From Streptomyces sp. F001 (GTDB lineage: Bacteria > Actinomycetota > Actinomycetes > Streptomycetales > Streptomycetaceae), in the NCBI RefSeq assembly GCF_004187715.1, contig NZ_QZWF01000003.1:310001-374000 (forward strand): a stretch of DNA of 64,000 bases. Reading direction: 5' to 3'. The notes below the pieces were generated by a model that saw nothing but the letters and a program-made list of their open reading frames with translations, was not told the DNA's origin and made no database searches. Positions 36,101-43,424 of this stretch are shown here, piece by piece; the first letter of the stretch is position 1, and every line of letters starts with the position of its first letter. Both the position numbers and the translations under genes were made by a program.

Positions 36101-36561
36101 GCCACCACCCCGGTCAGCAGCGGCGCCATCCCCTGTGTGCTGGCGCACCACAAGGCCGCCCCCGACATGCCGCCCACGGCGACGCCCCCTCGCGCGGTTC
36201 GGCCCCATGTCCCCGGCCAGGACGTAGCGGTCCCGGTCCCGGCCGCTTCCCGGCAGCACCCGCCCACACGCTGCGCACACGCCACTGCATCCCCGCCAGC
36301 CTGCCCCACCACCGGATAGCCCAGGGCCTGCGCGGGACAGGGCTGCAGGGTCACCAACCGCCCCCACCGCACGGCGGGCAACGACCTGTCGACAGATCCT
36401 CCGCGGCCAGCAGCAGTGCCGCATCCCACCCCTGCGGCCGTCCTCGAACCGGTGCCACACCACCCGACAAGGCACCCGCCGGCCCGGCCGGGCAGTTGCA
36501 CCGACTGCGCAGGATCCTTGAGCACATGCGCGGCAGTCAGCACCAGCCGCCCGCCCAGCAC
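33169..36561 (-). CDS. Trypsin-like protease / STAND NTPase / TPR protein (candidate conflict-system effector)
   Basis: The open frame gives 1130 aa. Residues 1-~200 carry pieces of a trypsin-like protease: LTAAHV (His12) and GGMSGAALW (Ser133). ~230-600 is a STAND/NB-ARC-like NTPase with Walker A GAGGAGKT (Lys280) and Walker B LLVVVDYAE. Residues 703-1116 are nine near-identical 46-residue TPR units (RREEALDAVTRAVEI, RPDAFLPDL). Within the protease part the best sequence jumps frame about five times (36,190-36,560), so this segment is eroded or misread; the true start is near 36,690. A Trypco2-like gene is just upstream. By family knowledge the TPRs sense a trigger and the NTPase activates the protease. 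Confidence 0.85.
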   Translation of the reverse strand: MLGGRLVLTAAHVLKDPAQSVQLPGRAGGCLVGWCGTGSRTAAGVGCGTAAGRGGSVDRSLPAVRWGRLVTLQPCPAQALGYPVVGQAGGDAVACAQRVGGCCREAAGTGTATSWPGTWGRTARGGVAVGGMSGAALWCASTQGMAPLLTGVVAGDPPGWSHTQLEAVPAYVLASDPVVRKLVEEYTGRAMLLEPADLQHVTDRIATPRPPRSPADLLRPEQAVVSFMGRDDLLKDLTHWCQAPEHEQPGPDDVGPGGIWGWDESLVRARLLTGAGGAGKTRLAAELAARMSGQGWTAIRLTTDITVALDVLSQVRRPLLVVVDYAETRALQLHALLEAVDHDQVTSPVRVLALARAAGDWWTRATEHPHSQALASATVTPVPALHHTPHHRGTAYQQAVGDFSTRLHRLFPAIDWAALLPAVIAPAARPVLTGDEFDTPLSVQMAALLALLEATGTPQPTGRSASLEGRLLGHERTYWDKTANSPERGLSGERSGTETRALAVALACLVPATDRDHARTLLTHLPGLKDDSAAAVRGALATWLKDLYPAPAGSEWGSLQPDRIAEYHLGTEAGREPALFTRILTSLADTQATQALTVLARTGQHPHHRDVISRILCQAVTTAPAVLGPAALTTATRTPHPAPLIAALTELTRTTQDITLLHLLSDQQPDATLALSEWAADLSTALVKHHDTHDPDLPTLAMALNNQSVRLAGVGRREEALDAVTRAVEIRQTLAEQRPDAFLPDLASALNNQSVRLADLGRREEALDAVTRAVEIYQTLAEQRPDAFLPDLASALNNQSVRLAGVGRREEALDAVTRAVEIYQTLAEQRPDAFLPKLAGSLNNQSNRLSDLGRREEALDAVTRAVEIYQTLAEQRPDAFLPDLATSLNNQSNRLSDLGRREEALDAVTRAVEIYQTLAEQWPDAFLPDLATSLNNQSAHLADLGRREEALDAITRAVEIYQPLAEQRPDAFLPDLAMALNNQSNRLSDLGRREEALDAITRAVEIREALAEQRPDAFLPDLAGSLNNQSVRLADLGRREEALDAVTRAVEIREALAEQWPDAFLSDLAGSLNNQSADLAGLGRREEALDAITRAVEIREALAEQRPDVFTEDLERARELRERLRQHPEA
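33214..34455 (-). repeat. Nine tandem 138-bp repeats encoding TPR units
   Basis: 1,242 nt made of nine 138-bp units in phase with the reading frame. Most differ at only a few positions, chiefly codons after NNQS (VR, NR, AH, AD) and the LAGVG/LADLG/LSDLG turn. Such an array can change copy number by recombination. Confidence 0.92.
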
Positions 36562-36698
36562 ATACCCGACCCCAGCGCACTCCGGAACGCACCACCGGCC
36601 CGCGCCCTGTCCACCCTGCCCGACCCTCCCCGACCCTGCATCCAGGTCCAGATCCCCAGCCCACGGGCCAGCACCCGCGGCGCGTGAGTTTGTGCTGG

Positions 36699-37031
36699 TT
36701 ACTCGCCGAAGCGGGATCCGAGCAACTCGCCCGTCGCATCCGGCTGGTCGGTGTTCACGTGATAGGCGCCCCTGGTCGCGGTGTCCTTCGGCGTCAGCAC
36801 CAGCTTCACCCGGTGCACCGACGCCTTCGACACCAACGCCTCAGCGTCCGCCGACACCACCCACGCCTTCACGCCCGTCTTGCCCTTGCCCTCCTTGCGC
36901 ATCTCCACCGAGAACTCCAGCTCCACTGGCCCCACCTCGAACCGCGGACCGCTGCCACTGCCGGCCGCCGCAGCTGCCAACTCCGCCCGCAGATGCTCCA
37001 CAGCCTCCGCGATCCCGATCTCTTCAGCCAC
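36699..37031 (-). CDS. Trypco2-like (trypsin co-occurring domain) protein
   Basis: 110 aa from GTG 37031, with GGGAGGGG 6 nt before it. It starts VAEEIGIAEAVEHLRAELA, then FEVGPVELEFSVEM and the closing HRVKLVLTPK, which fit my memory of the Trypco2 domain, a small partner encoded beside trypsin-STAND genes. The Gly/Pro-poor helix-then-beta layout agrees. Its stop is only some 10-40 nt from the likely start of the protease gene, so both are in one operon. Inferred role: regulator or activator of the protease effector. Confidence 0.75.
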   Translation of the reverse strand: MAEEIGIAEAVEHLRAELAAAAAGSGSGPRFEVGPVELEFSVEMRKEGKGKTGVKAWVVSADAEALVSKASVHRVKLVLTPKDTATRGAYHVNTDQPDATGELLGSRFGE

Positions 37032-37229
37032 CCGTACCCCTCCCGCTCACTCCACGTCGCACAAGCCACCGTCCTCACCAGACAGTGCACCCACCCAGAC
37101 GACTGCCACCAGTCGGCAAGTTCCCGCACCACCCCCCACGACAACAAACGATCGAAACAGTCCGATAGCGCGTCACACCTGATCGCGTGCTAACGCTACG
37201 GATGTGGAGTGAGTGCCTCGTACTGCCCC

Positions 37230-37324
37230 GGTCGGTGGAACTCAATGGGCAAAGCGCGCCGCCGACGATCTTGAAAACCGTCGTGGCAGCGATGTCACCG
37301 TGGGTTCAAATCCCACACCCACCG
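37230..37324 (+). tRNA. tRNA-like sequence with long variable arm (degenerate or unusual)
   Basis: A perfect T-arm (GTGGG TTCAAAT CCCAC), 3' acceptor ACCCACC+G against 5' GGTCGGT (6 of 7 pairs), and a variable-arm hairpin GTGGC/GTCAC. The possible anticodon loop CTTGAAA gives TGA (Ser), but its stem has a mismatch and the D-arm is too long. A strong terminator follows. It is either an element-borne unusual tRNA or a decaying one. Confidence 0.45.
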
Positions 37325-37330
37325 CAGCCT

Positions 37331-37367
37331 GACAGCCCCTGACCAGGTAAATTGGTCAGGGGCTGTC
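37331..37367. terminator. Terminator after the tRNA-like sequence
   Basis: Perfect 15-bp stem (37331-37345, 37353-37367), 7-nt loop GGTAAAT, 6 nt after the tRNA-like 3' end. Confidence 0.8.
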
Positions 37368-37454
37368 GTTCTGCTCGCTGCCCGTGAGTGACCGTCGTTC
37401 CCCGGTGTTCCCCGTTCGATCGGGCACGGTTGGGGCACGGGACCTTCTGATCCG

Positions 37455-37649
37455 CTAGCGCTCGTTTCCCTGCCTGGGGGATTCATCGGTCTGGCGGCCG
37501 ACACCGGCCCAGGCTGAGTAGAGGCCCGCGACCCCTACAGCAAGGGTCGCCACGGCCTCGGGATGCACGTCGACCATGACGAGCCCCACACCAGTCGTAA
37601 GCACCGAGACGAAGACGATCAAGTCGATTCGCCGTAGACGCGAGGGCAT
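37455..37649 (-). CDS. Small two-TM membrane protein
   Basis: 64 aa. Two hydrophobic segments (LIVFVSVLTTGVGLVMV and VATLAVGVAGLYSAWAGV) joined by DVHPEA; Arg-rich N-terminus (MPSRLRR) and polar tail. AAAGG lies about 10 nt before the ATG. Divergent from the interrupted HTH-receiver gene. Unknown function. Confidence 0.55.
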   Translation of the reverse strand: MPSRLRRIDLIVFVSVLTTGVGLVMVDVHPEAVATLAVGVAGLYSAWAGVGRQTDESPRQGNER

Positions 37650-37930
37650 TGCGCAGTACCTTTCTGCATGTCCGCCGAGTTGCGGTGGGTCAACAGTGCT
37701 TGCAGCGCTCGGCGTTGCACCAGGTGCATCAGTGTTGCCGGAGATTCGGCAACGTTGTTTTGGGGAGGCGTGAGTGGGGGACTTGCTGCCCCTTGCAGAG
37801 GGGCTACCTTCCGAAGTGCGTGCGCTGTGCGGGGCTCTGCGGGATCTGTTCGCGAGCCTAGTACTCCAGCTGTAGATCGTGATCAGGCTCGCTTGAGGCC
37901 GGTGCGCGGTGCTGCTCTACGCTGCCCTGC

Positions 37931-38305
37931 ATGATCGCCAAGCTGCAGTGTGTGGTGTTGGACTGTGCCGATGTCGTTGAGTTGTCCCGGTTCTACCAGT
38001 CGCTTCTCGGTGGCGTGGTGAACCAGCCGGATCCGCGATGGTCGCTCGGCGAGGGCTGGGCGACGCTCCACACGGACGGGCTCGTGCTGGCCTTCCAGCG
38101 GGTGGAAGTCCATCAGCCACCGCGGTGGCCGGATCCCGCACGGCCTCAGCAGTTCCACCTCGACCTGGGGGTCAAGGACCTGGACCAAGCTCAGGAAGAC
38201 GTCCTCAGTCTGGGCGCCTCACTGCTCGATGAGGGGGACGGAAAGCGGAGTTGGCGCATCTTCGCGGATCCGGCAGGTCACCCGTTCTGTCTCGTCCGGC
38301 ACTGA
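37931..38305 (+). CDS. VOC-family protein inside the IS element (passenger gene)
   Basis: 124 aa. Glyoxalase-like: MIAKLQCVVLDCADVVELSR at the start, QFHLDLGVKDLDQAQ and the closing FADPAGHPFCLVRH. It lies between the left inverted repeat and the transposase, so it moves with the element. VOC proteins of this type can bind antibiotics such as bleomycin or act on aldehydes, but no specific ligand can be read here. It is 44 nt upstream of the transposase and may share its transcript. Confidence 0.85.
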   Translation: MIAKLQCVVLDCADVVELSRFYQSLLGGVVNQPDPRWSLGEGWATLHTDGLVLAFQRVEVHQPPRWPDPARPQQFHLDLGVKDLDQAQEDVLSLGASLLDEGDGKRSWRIFADPAGHPFCLVRH

Positions 38306-38349
38306 CAGGAGACACGCAGGGGTGCGGCCACCGTTGATCATCGTGAGTT

Positions 38350-39666
38350 GTGTGGACTTACGAAGAGACGGTGGCCGTAGGTCACAGCATAGATCCCGCC
38401 CGTTGGCGGGAGGCGTTCGAGGTGGCCATGGGACGGATCGCGGGCCGCTTCGCGCGGTACGAACCCCGCCTGCGGGCGGGACGGTTGGTACTGGGTCTGC
38501 TGTCGGACCTGCCGCGCAAGAATTGCTGGACCATCGCGGAGTGGGCCGGGGAGACCAGCCCGCACGGCATGCAGCATCTGCTGTCCCGGGCTTCCTGGGA
38601 CGCCGATGCCGTCCGTGACGACGTGCGCGAATACGTCGTCGAGCACCTCCATGACGAGGCCGCGGTGCTGGTCGTGGACGAGACCGGGGACGTGAAGAAG
38701 GGCACCCGCACCGTCGGTGTCCAGCGCCAGTACACCGGAACGGCCGGACGGATCGAGAACTCCCAGGTCGCGGTCTACCTTGTCTACGCGGGCGCGCGCG
38801 GGCACGCGGCGGTGGACCGGGAGCTGTACATCCCGCGCTCGTGGACGTGCGACCCGGACCGCTGTCGGGCGGCAGGGCTCGGCGAGGACACCGTCTTCGC
38901 GACCAAGCCGGAACTGGCCCGAATAATGATCGAACGGTTCCTGGACGCCGGACACCACGTGGGCTGGGTCACGGGTGACGAGGTCTACGGCGGCAACCCG
39001 AAACTGCGGGCGGCGTTGGAGAGACGCGGCATCGGTTACGTCCTCGCGGTGGCCTGCTCGGCCGAAGTGGCCACCGGCGCGGGCACGTTCCGCGCAGATG
39101 CCCTGGCGAAGAAGGTGCCCAAGCGGGCCTGGCAGAAGCTCTCGGCCGGACGCGGTGCGAAGGGACAGCGGTTCTACGACTGGGCCGTCATCGACCTCAC
39201 CGACCCGGCACCGGGCGGCCATCAGCTGCTGATCCGCCGCAACCGCACCACCGGCGAACTCGCCTACTACCGCTGTCACTCCACCACGCCGGCATCCCTG
39301 GCCACCCTGGTCAAGGTCGCAGGTTCCAGATGGCGGGTGGAGGAGACCTTCCAAAGCGAGAAAGGGCTGGCCGGACTGGATGAGCACCAGGTCCGCCGCT
39401 ACCCCTCCTGGATCCGCTGGGTCACCCTCGCCATGCTCGCCCACGCCTTCCTCGTCGTCGTCCGCGCCAGCGAACACGAACACTGCCCCACGCCGGACGA
39501 CCTGATCCCGCTGACCTGCAACGAGATCCAGCGCCTGTTCATCGCCGTCGCTGTCCGACTCGATCACGGCCCGGCCCACCGGCTCAGCTGGTCCGCCTGG
39601 CGGCGCCGCCACCAGGCGCGATCACGAGCCAGTCATTACCGGCGACAAGCCGCATCCCAGACATGA
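38350..39666 (+). CDS. IS701-family transposase
   Basis: 438 aa from GTG 38350. N-terminal MGRIAGRFARYEPRLRAGR and KNCWTIAEWAGETSPHGMQH as in the IS701/DUF4322 group. DDE-type catalytic residues are probably in VLVVDETGDVKKGTRTVGVQ (D), GWVTGDEVYGGNPKLRAAL (D) and RWRVEETFQSEKGLAGLDEH (E). Full length, no interruption, so possibly active. It targets CTAG, as shown by the flanks. Confidence 0.92.
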   Translation: MWTYEETVAVGHSIDPARWREAFEVAMGRIAGRFARYEPRLRAGRLVLGLLSDLPRKNCWTIAEWAGETSPHGMQHLLSRASWDADAVRDDVREYVVEHLHDEAAVLVVDETGDVKKGTRTVGVQRQYTGTAGRIENSQVAVYLVYAGARGHAAVDRELYIPRSWTCDPDRCRAAGLGEDTVFATKPELARIMIERFLDAGHHVGWVTGDEVYGGNPKLRAALERRGIGYVLAVACSAEVATGAGTFRADALAKKVPKRAWQKLSAGRGAKGQRFYDWAVIDLTDPAPGGHQLLIRRNRTTGELAYYRCHSTTPASLATLVKVAGSRWRVEETFQSEKGLAGLDEHQVRRYPSWIRWVTLAMLAHAFLVVVRASEHEHCPTPDDLIPLTCNEIQRLFIAVAVRLDHGPAHRLSWSAWRRRHQARSRASHYRRQAASQT

Positions 39667-40713
39667 AGATCACGATCTACAGCTGGAGTACTAGACGTCT
39701 CAGTGCGCCGCTACGCCGCCCGACGTAGTCGCGACCCTGGAGCCGTCTCTCGTTATATGAGTGGTGCGAGGATTCCATCCTGGGATTTCATGATCGACCT
39801 ACTGAATGATGTTTCTGAGGTTCGAGGAAGTGCACCAACTCCAGAGGCTATCGCAGTCCTCAAAGATATGCATCGCAATGCACTGAGGGTTAGTAATGCA
39901 CCTGCCCATGCAATCCTGCTCCTGCAGGATCAGCTTGCCGAAGCGGATCGAGAAGCTCGTTCGGCGATTGTCGAGCGGCAGGTGCTCACTGAGGCGTTGC
40001 AGGAGCGCCAGCGGCGCATCGCCGAATTGCAAGTGCAGATCAGTTATGTAGAGGCGGATAGAAACCGACAAGTTCGAGAGCTGACAGCTGAGGTGGAGGA
40101 TTACCAGACGCAATTCGCCGATCTAGCGTCAGAGCGCGATCGGCTCATGTCTACTATCCGACAGCTTGAAAGACAGCTTCAGGAAGCCAATAGGCGTAAC
40201 CTTCAAGCTGAGCAGCGCTGTGAACTGCTGGAACGGCAACTGGCCGCCATCGACGAGGAAGGCGCGAGCGGCGAGTGGAGCTCCCAAGCGAAAGCCGCAA
40301 GGGTCCTGCTGGTTGACAGTAAGCCTGAAAATCTTGCGACTCTGCGATCAATCCTCGAACCGATTAATCAGGACCTATTCGAGGCTAGCTCGGGCGAGCA
40401 GGCGCTGAGTGTCCTCAACTCAATCGACGACGTAGCTCTAATCCTTTTGTCTGCGGAGATGGATCGAGGTATGGATGGCTTTGAGGTAGCCGCGCACGTC
40501 AAGCGTCGGATACGAACTCGTCATACTCCTATCATTTTTCTCACTGCCGAGAAGCATGGGCCGCATTACACTTTCCGGGGATATGCGGCTGGAGCCGTCG
40601 ACTATATCTCTAAGCCTGTTGACCCCTGGGTCTTGCGAGCAAAAGTTGCTGTTTTTATCGAACTGCACTGGCAAGCGCAGAGGCGTAGAGCCATAGAGAG
40701 TACATTCGAATAG

Positions 40714-41200
40714 TGTCACGGAAAAGACACCCGCTGTAAGTGACCTGCTTCTGCCCTTCCCAGCTCCATCCCGTCTGCTCGACCACACACCGTGGAGCGG
40801 GCGTGGTTCATGGCGTCCAGGTGGAGCGCGCCACTGTACGAACGACCTGGACGCCATGGGCCGCGTCTGCTCGGCTCTGCCTGGGGCGATGGCAGACGGG
40901 ATGGGAGCTCCCCGCGCACGCCACTACTCCGCCGGCACTCGCGAACGGTGCCCCCGCCATCTCGGAGCCTGAGCGCCCCCGCCGGAGGCACTGCTTTGAG
41001 CGTTGCCGCGCTATGCGGTGATCGACTCACGGCCTCCGGCCCTATCCACATGTGGGCGCGCGTCGGCGGCGGCAGCGCCGAGCGGGCCGAAGGCAGGAGC
41101 GCGGGCGCAGCCAAAGCCGGGAAGCGCGCCCGGCGGAGCGGAGCGCAGCCGGGGCTTGAACCCGTGAAGAAGGTTGTAACTCAGTCGGTTGCTGTGCCTG
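40714..41200. other. Gene-free gap before the IS481-type element
   Basis: 487 nt, no convincing gene on either strand. The last 20 nt contain the original stop of the 43.2-kb small gene, cut off by the IS. Confidence 0.5.
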
Positions 41201-43186
41201 TGTCCGATCCCGGGTGATGCTTGACAGTTCGGTCCCAGCTGATGGTTGACAGTGGCCGTGATCGGCTTTTCTGTGCGCGTCGTTGCGGCGCGTGTGGGGA
41301 GGCCGGGATTGGCGCTGGTGGAGTTGTCGGTTGTCGAGCAGAGATACCGGGCTGTCCTGGCGGTGCTGGCGGGTGCGACGGTGACAGAGGTCGCCGCCCG
41401 GTTGGGGGTGTCGCGGCAGACGGTCAGCGGGTGGAAGTCGCGGTATGCCGCCTCCGGTCTGGCGGGTCTGGCGGACCGTTCGCGCAGGCCGGTCTCGTGT
41501 CCGCATCGGGCATCTGCCGAGGTGGAGGCGGCCGTGTGTGAGCTGCGGCGTGCACATCCTCGGTGGGGTCCGCGGCGGATCGCTCATGTGCTGGAGCGGT
41601 CCGGGACAGTCACGCCGGTGCCGTCGCGGATGACGGTGTATCGGATCCTGGTCCGTCATGGGCTGGTGGAGCCGGGGGTGCGGCGGAGGAAGCGGTCGGA
41701 TTACAAGCGCTGGCAGCGGGATCGGCCGATGCAGTTGTGGCAGATGGACATCGTCGGCGGGGTGATGCTCGTCGACCCGGTGACCGGGGAGTTGTCCGAG
41801 GCGAAGGTCGTGACCGGGGTGGATGACCATTCCCGGTATTGCGTGATCGCGTCGGTGGTGGAGCGGGCGACCGGGCGGGCGGTGTGTGCGGCGTTCGCCC
41901 GGGCTCTGCAGGTGTTCGGGGTGCCGGAGGAGGTGCTCACGGACAACGGCAAGCAGTTCACCGACCGGTTCGGGCAGGGCGGTGAGGTGCTGTTCGACCG
42001 GATCTGCCGGGAGAACGGGATTGCGCACCGGCTCACCCAGCCGGCTTCGCCGACCACGACGGGCAAGGTCGAGCGGTTCCATCAGACGCTGCGGCGTGAA
42101 CTTCTCGACGACTGCGGCGCGTTCGAGAGCATCGGGGCGGCTCAGGCAGCGCTGGATGCGTGGGTTGAGGACTACAACTCGATGCGTCCGCATCAGGCGC
42201 TGGACATGCAGTCTCCTGCCGACCGGTTCACCCCGGTGCCCGAGCAGGAGCGGGACGTACTGGGCCTGAGGGTGCCCGGAGTGCTCGCGCTGGTGCCGCA
42301 GCAGCGGACACCTCCTGCGGAGCCGGATCCGGCCGAAGAGACGCCCGTGCCGGCCGGCCTGCCCGAGCTGGTCCCGGCAGCGGTGCCGGTGGAGCCCGGT
42401 GGGCCGGTGGAGTTCGAGCGGGTGGTGCCTGCGAGTGGGAATCTGCAGGTCGCGGGCAAACAGTTCTGGCTCGGACCGGCCCGCTCAGGGCTGACGGTGA
42501 CCTTCTGGGCCGACACCTCGGTGATCCATCTGCTGATCGCGGGAGCACGGATCAAGACCGTGCGGTCGCATTTGTCGGTGGCGGATCTGGGTCGGCTGGC
42601 TGCCCGGGGCGGTCGTGCGGCCGGACCACCGCCGCTTCCGGTCGGCGACCGGGCGGCGTTCGAGGTGGACCGGGTCGTGAACAACAGCGGCCTGGTGGGC
42701 CTGGGCGGGCACCAGGTGCTGGCGGCGGAGATCCTCGGAGGCCGCCAGGTGGGTATCCGGATCGACGACGAGACACTGTCGTTCTTCGACCCGTCCTCAC
42801 GGGAACTGCTGCGGGTCCGGCCCAACCCGCTGACCAGCGAGGAAGTCCGCAGGCTGCGGGGCCTGCGTCCGGCCGGACCGCCGCCGCGTCCGGGCATCGA
42901 GCCCGTGCGTGTGCAGCGGCGGGTCAGCGCGGTGGGCACAGTCATGGTCTGCCGCCAGACCGTCTCCCTCGGCCGCCCGTACGCAGGGCAGACCGTGACC
43001 GTGCACGTGTCGGACTCCACGATCACCGTCGACCTGGACGGCCAGGTCCGAGTCATCCGGCGCACCACCGACGTCCCGGTCCGTAACGTGAAAGCCAACA
43101 AGCCCCCCGGGGCTTCCCATGTTCTCTAGGCCCAACGTCAAGCATCACCTGGGACCAGAACGTCAGGCATCAGCTGGGATCCGACA
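41201..43186 (+). mobile_element. IS481-like insertion sequence
   Basis: Imperfect inverted ends TGTCCGATCC (41201) and GGATCCGACA (ending 43186), each followed inward by two copies of a GGTCCCAG-type repeat with TTGAC. Flanked by a perfect 15-bp direct repeat CGGTTGCTGTGCCTG (41186-41200 and 43187-43201), within the long duplications known for IS481. Confidence 0.92.
41246..43129 (+). CDS. IS481-like transposase with long C-terminal extension
   Basis: 627 aa as drawn from TTG 41246; the real start is probably a GTG/TTG near 41,310 (ELSVVEQRYRAVLAVLAGAT). HTH (TVTEVAARLGVSRQTVSGWK), then an rve integrase core: LWQMDIVGGVML (D), EVLTDNGKQFTDRF (D) and PTTTGKVERFHQTLRREL (E). The last ~290 residues, with two repeats of a beta-rich unit (GNLQVAGKQFWLGPARSGLT, GTVMVCRQTVSLGRPYAGQT), extend past ordinary IS481 length and look like the Mu-transposase/IS481 C-terminal beta domain. 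Confidence 0.9.
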   Translation: MTVAVIGFSVRVVAARVGRPGLALVELSVVEQRYRAVLAVLAGATVTEVAARLGVSRQTVSGWKSRYAASGLAGLADRSRRPVSCPHRASAEVEAAVCELRRAHPRWGPRRIAHVLERSGTVTPVPSRMTVYRILVRHGLVEPGVRRRKRSDYKRWQRDRPMQLWQMDIVGGVMLVDPVTGELSEAKVVTGVDDHSRYCVIASVVERATGRAVCAAFARALQVFGVPEEVLTDNGKQFTDRFGQGGEVLFDRICRENGIAHRLTQPASPTTTGKVERFHQTLRRELLDDCGAFESIGAAQAALDAWVEDYNSMRPHQALDMQSPADRFTPVPEQERDVLGLRVPGVLALVPQQRTPPAEPDPAEETPVPAGLPELVPAAVPVEPGGPVEFERVVPASGNLQVAGKQFWLGPARSGLTVTFWADTSVIHLLIAGARIKTVRSHLSVADLGRLAARGGRAAGPPPLPVGDRAAFEVDRVVNNSGLVGLGGHQVLAAEILGGRQVGIRIDDETLSFFDPSSRELLRVRPNPLTSEEVRRLRGLRPAGPPPRPGIEPVRVQRRVSAVGTVMVCRQTVSLGRPYAGQTVTVHVSDSTITVDLDGQVRVIRRTTDVPVRNVKANKPPGASHVL

Positions 43187-43424
43187 CGGTTGCTGTGCCT
43201 GGTCGGTTGGCTGTTGCGCCTGTGATGCTGCGGGACTGTGCGGCAGCCCGTTGCAGAGCGGCCGCCAATTGCTCTGCGGCGTCGGCGGACAGCAAGATCT
43301 CTTGCGTCCACAGGATCGACAGCCTGATGCTGCCGTTCAGCAGATTCGTGGCAACGTCGATTTCCGTGCCGTTGCCGGTGCTGTCCTGCACGATCAGGTC
43401 CGGATCGCTCCTGAACGCACTCAT
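43170..43424 (-). CDS. Small protein coupled to DUF1152, tail altered by an IS
   Basis: 84 aa from ATG 43424, chosen for its ATGA overlap with the DUF1152 stop; ten codons farther out is another ATG. SAFRSDPDLIVQDSTGNGTE, then LLNGSIRLSILWTQEILLSA and DAAEQLAAALQRAAAQS suggest a beta-sheet plus helix of unknown family. The IS481-like element entered five bases before the original stop, so the last residue (Asp) is now VSDPS. The protein is otherwise intact. Confidence 0.7.
   Translation of the reverse strand: MSAFRSDPDLIVQDSTGNGTEIDVATNLLNGSIRLSILWTQEILLSADAAEQLAAALQRAAAQSRSITGATANRPGTATVSDPS

Larger units (their letters stand above)
37858..39694 (+). mobile_element. IS701-family element carrying a VOC gene
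   Basis: Perfect inverted repeats at 37858-37884 and 39668-39694 (27 nt, both ending in CTAG). The outer CTAG is probably the target duplication, giving an element of ~1.83 kb (37862-39690). It contains two genes: a VOC protein and the transposase. It interrupts the HTH-receiver gene. Confidence 0.92.
37774..40713 (+). pseudogene. HTH / coiled-coil / pseudo-receiver protein, interrupted by an IS701-type element
   Basis: The first 29 codons (GTG 37774, GGGGAGG 5 nt upstream) give GDLLPLAEGLPSEVRALCGA and LRDLFASL. Removing the IS and one CTAG joins them in frame to DVSVRRYAARRSRDPGAVSR at 39,695. The restored ~364-aa protein has an XRE-like HTH (SRDPGAVSRYMSGARIPSWD), a ~120-residue coiled coil (RQLERQLQEANRRNLQAEQ) and a C-terminal receiver domain (VLLVDSKPENLATL ... 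MDGFEVAAHVK ... YISKPVDPWVLRAK). The phospho-acceptor Asp is replaced (LILLSAEM), so phosphorylation is unlikely. Codons are AT-rich, a sign of transfer. Confidence 0.85.
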
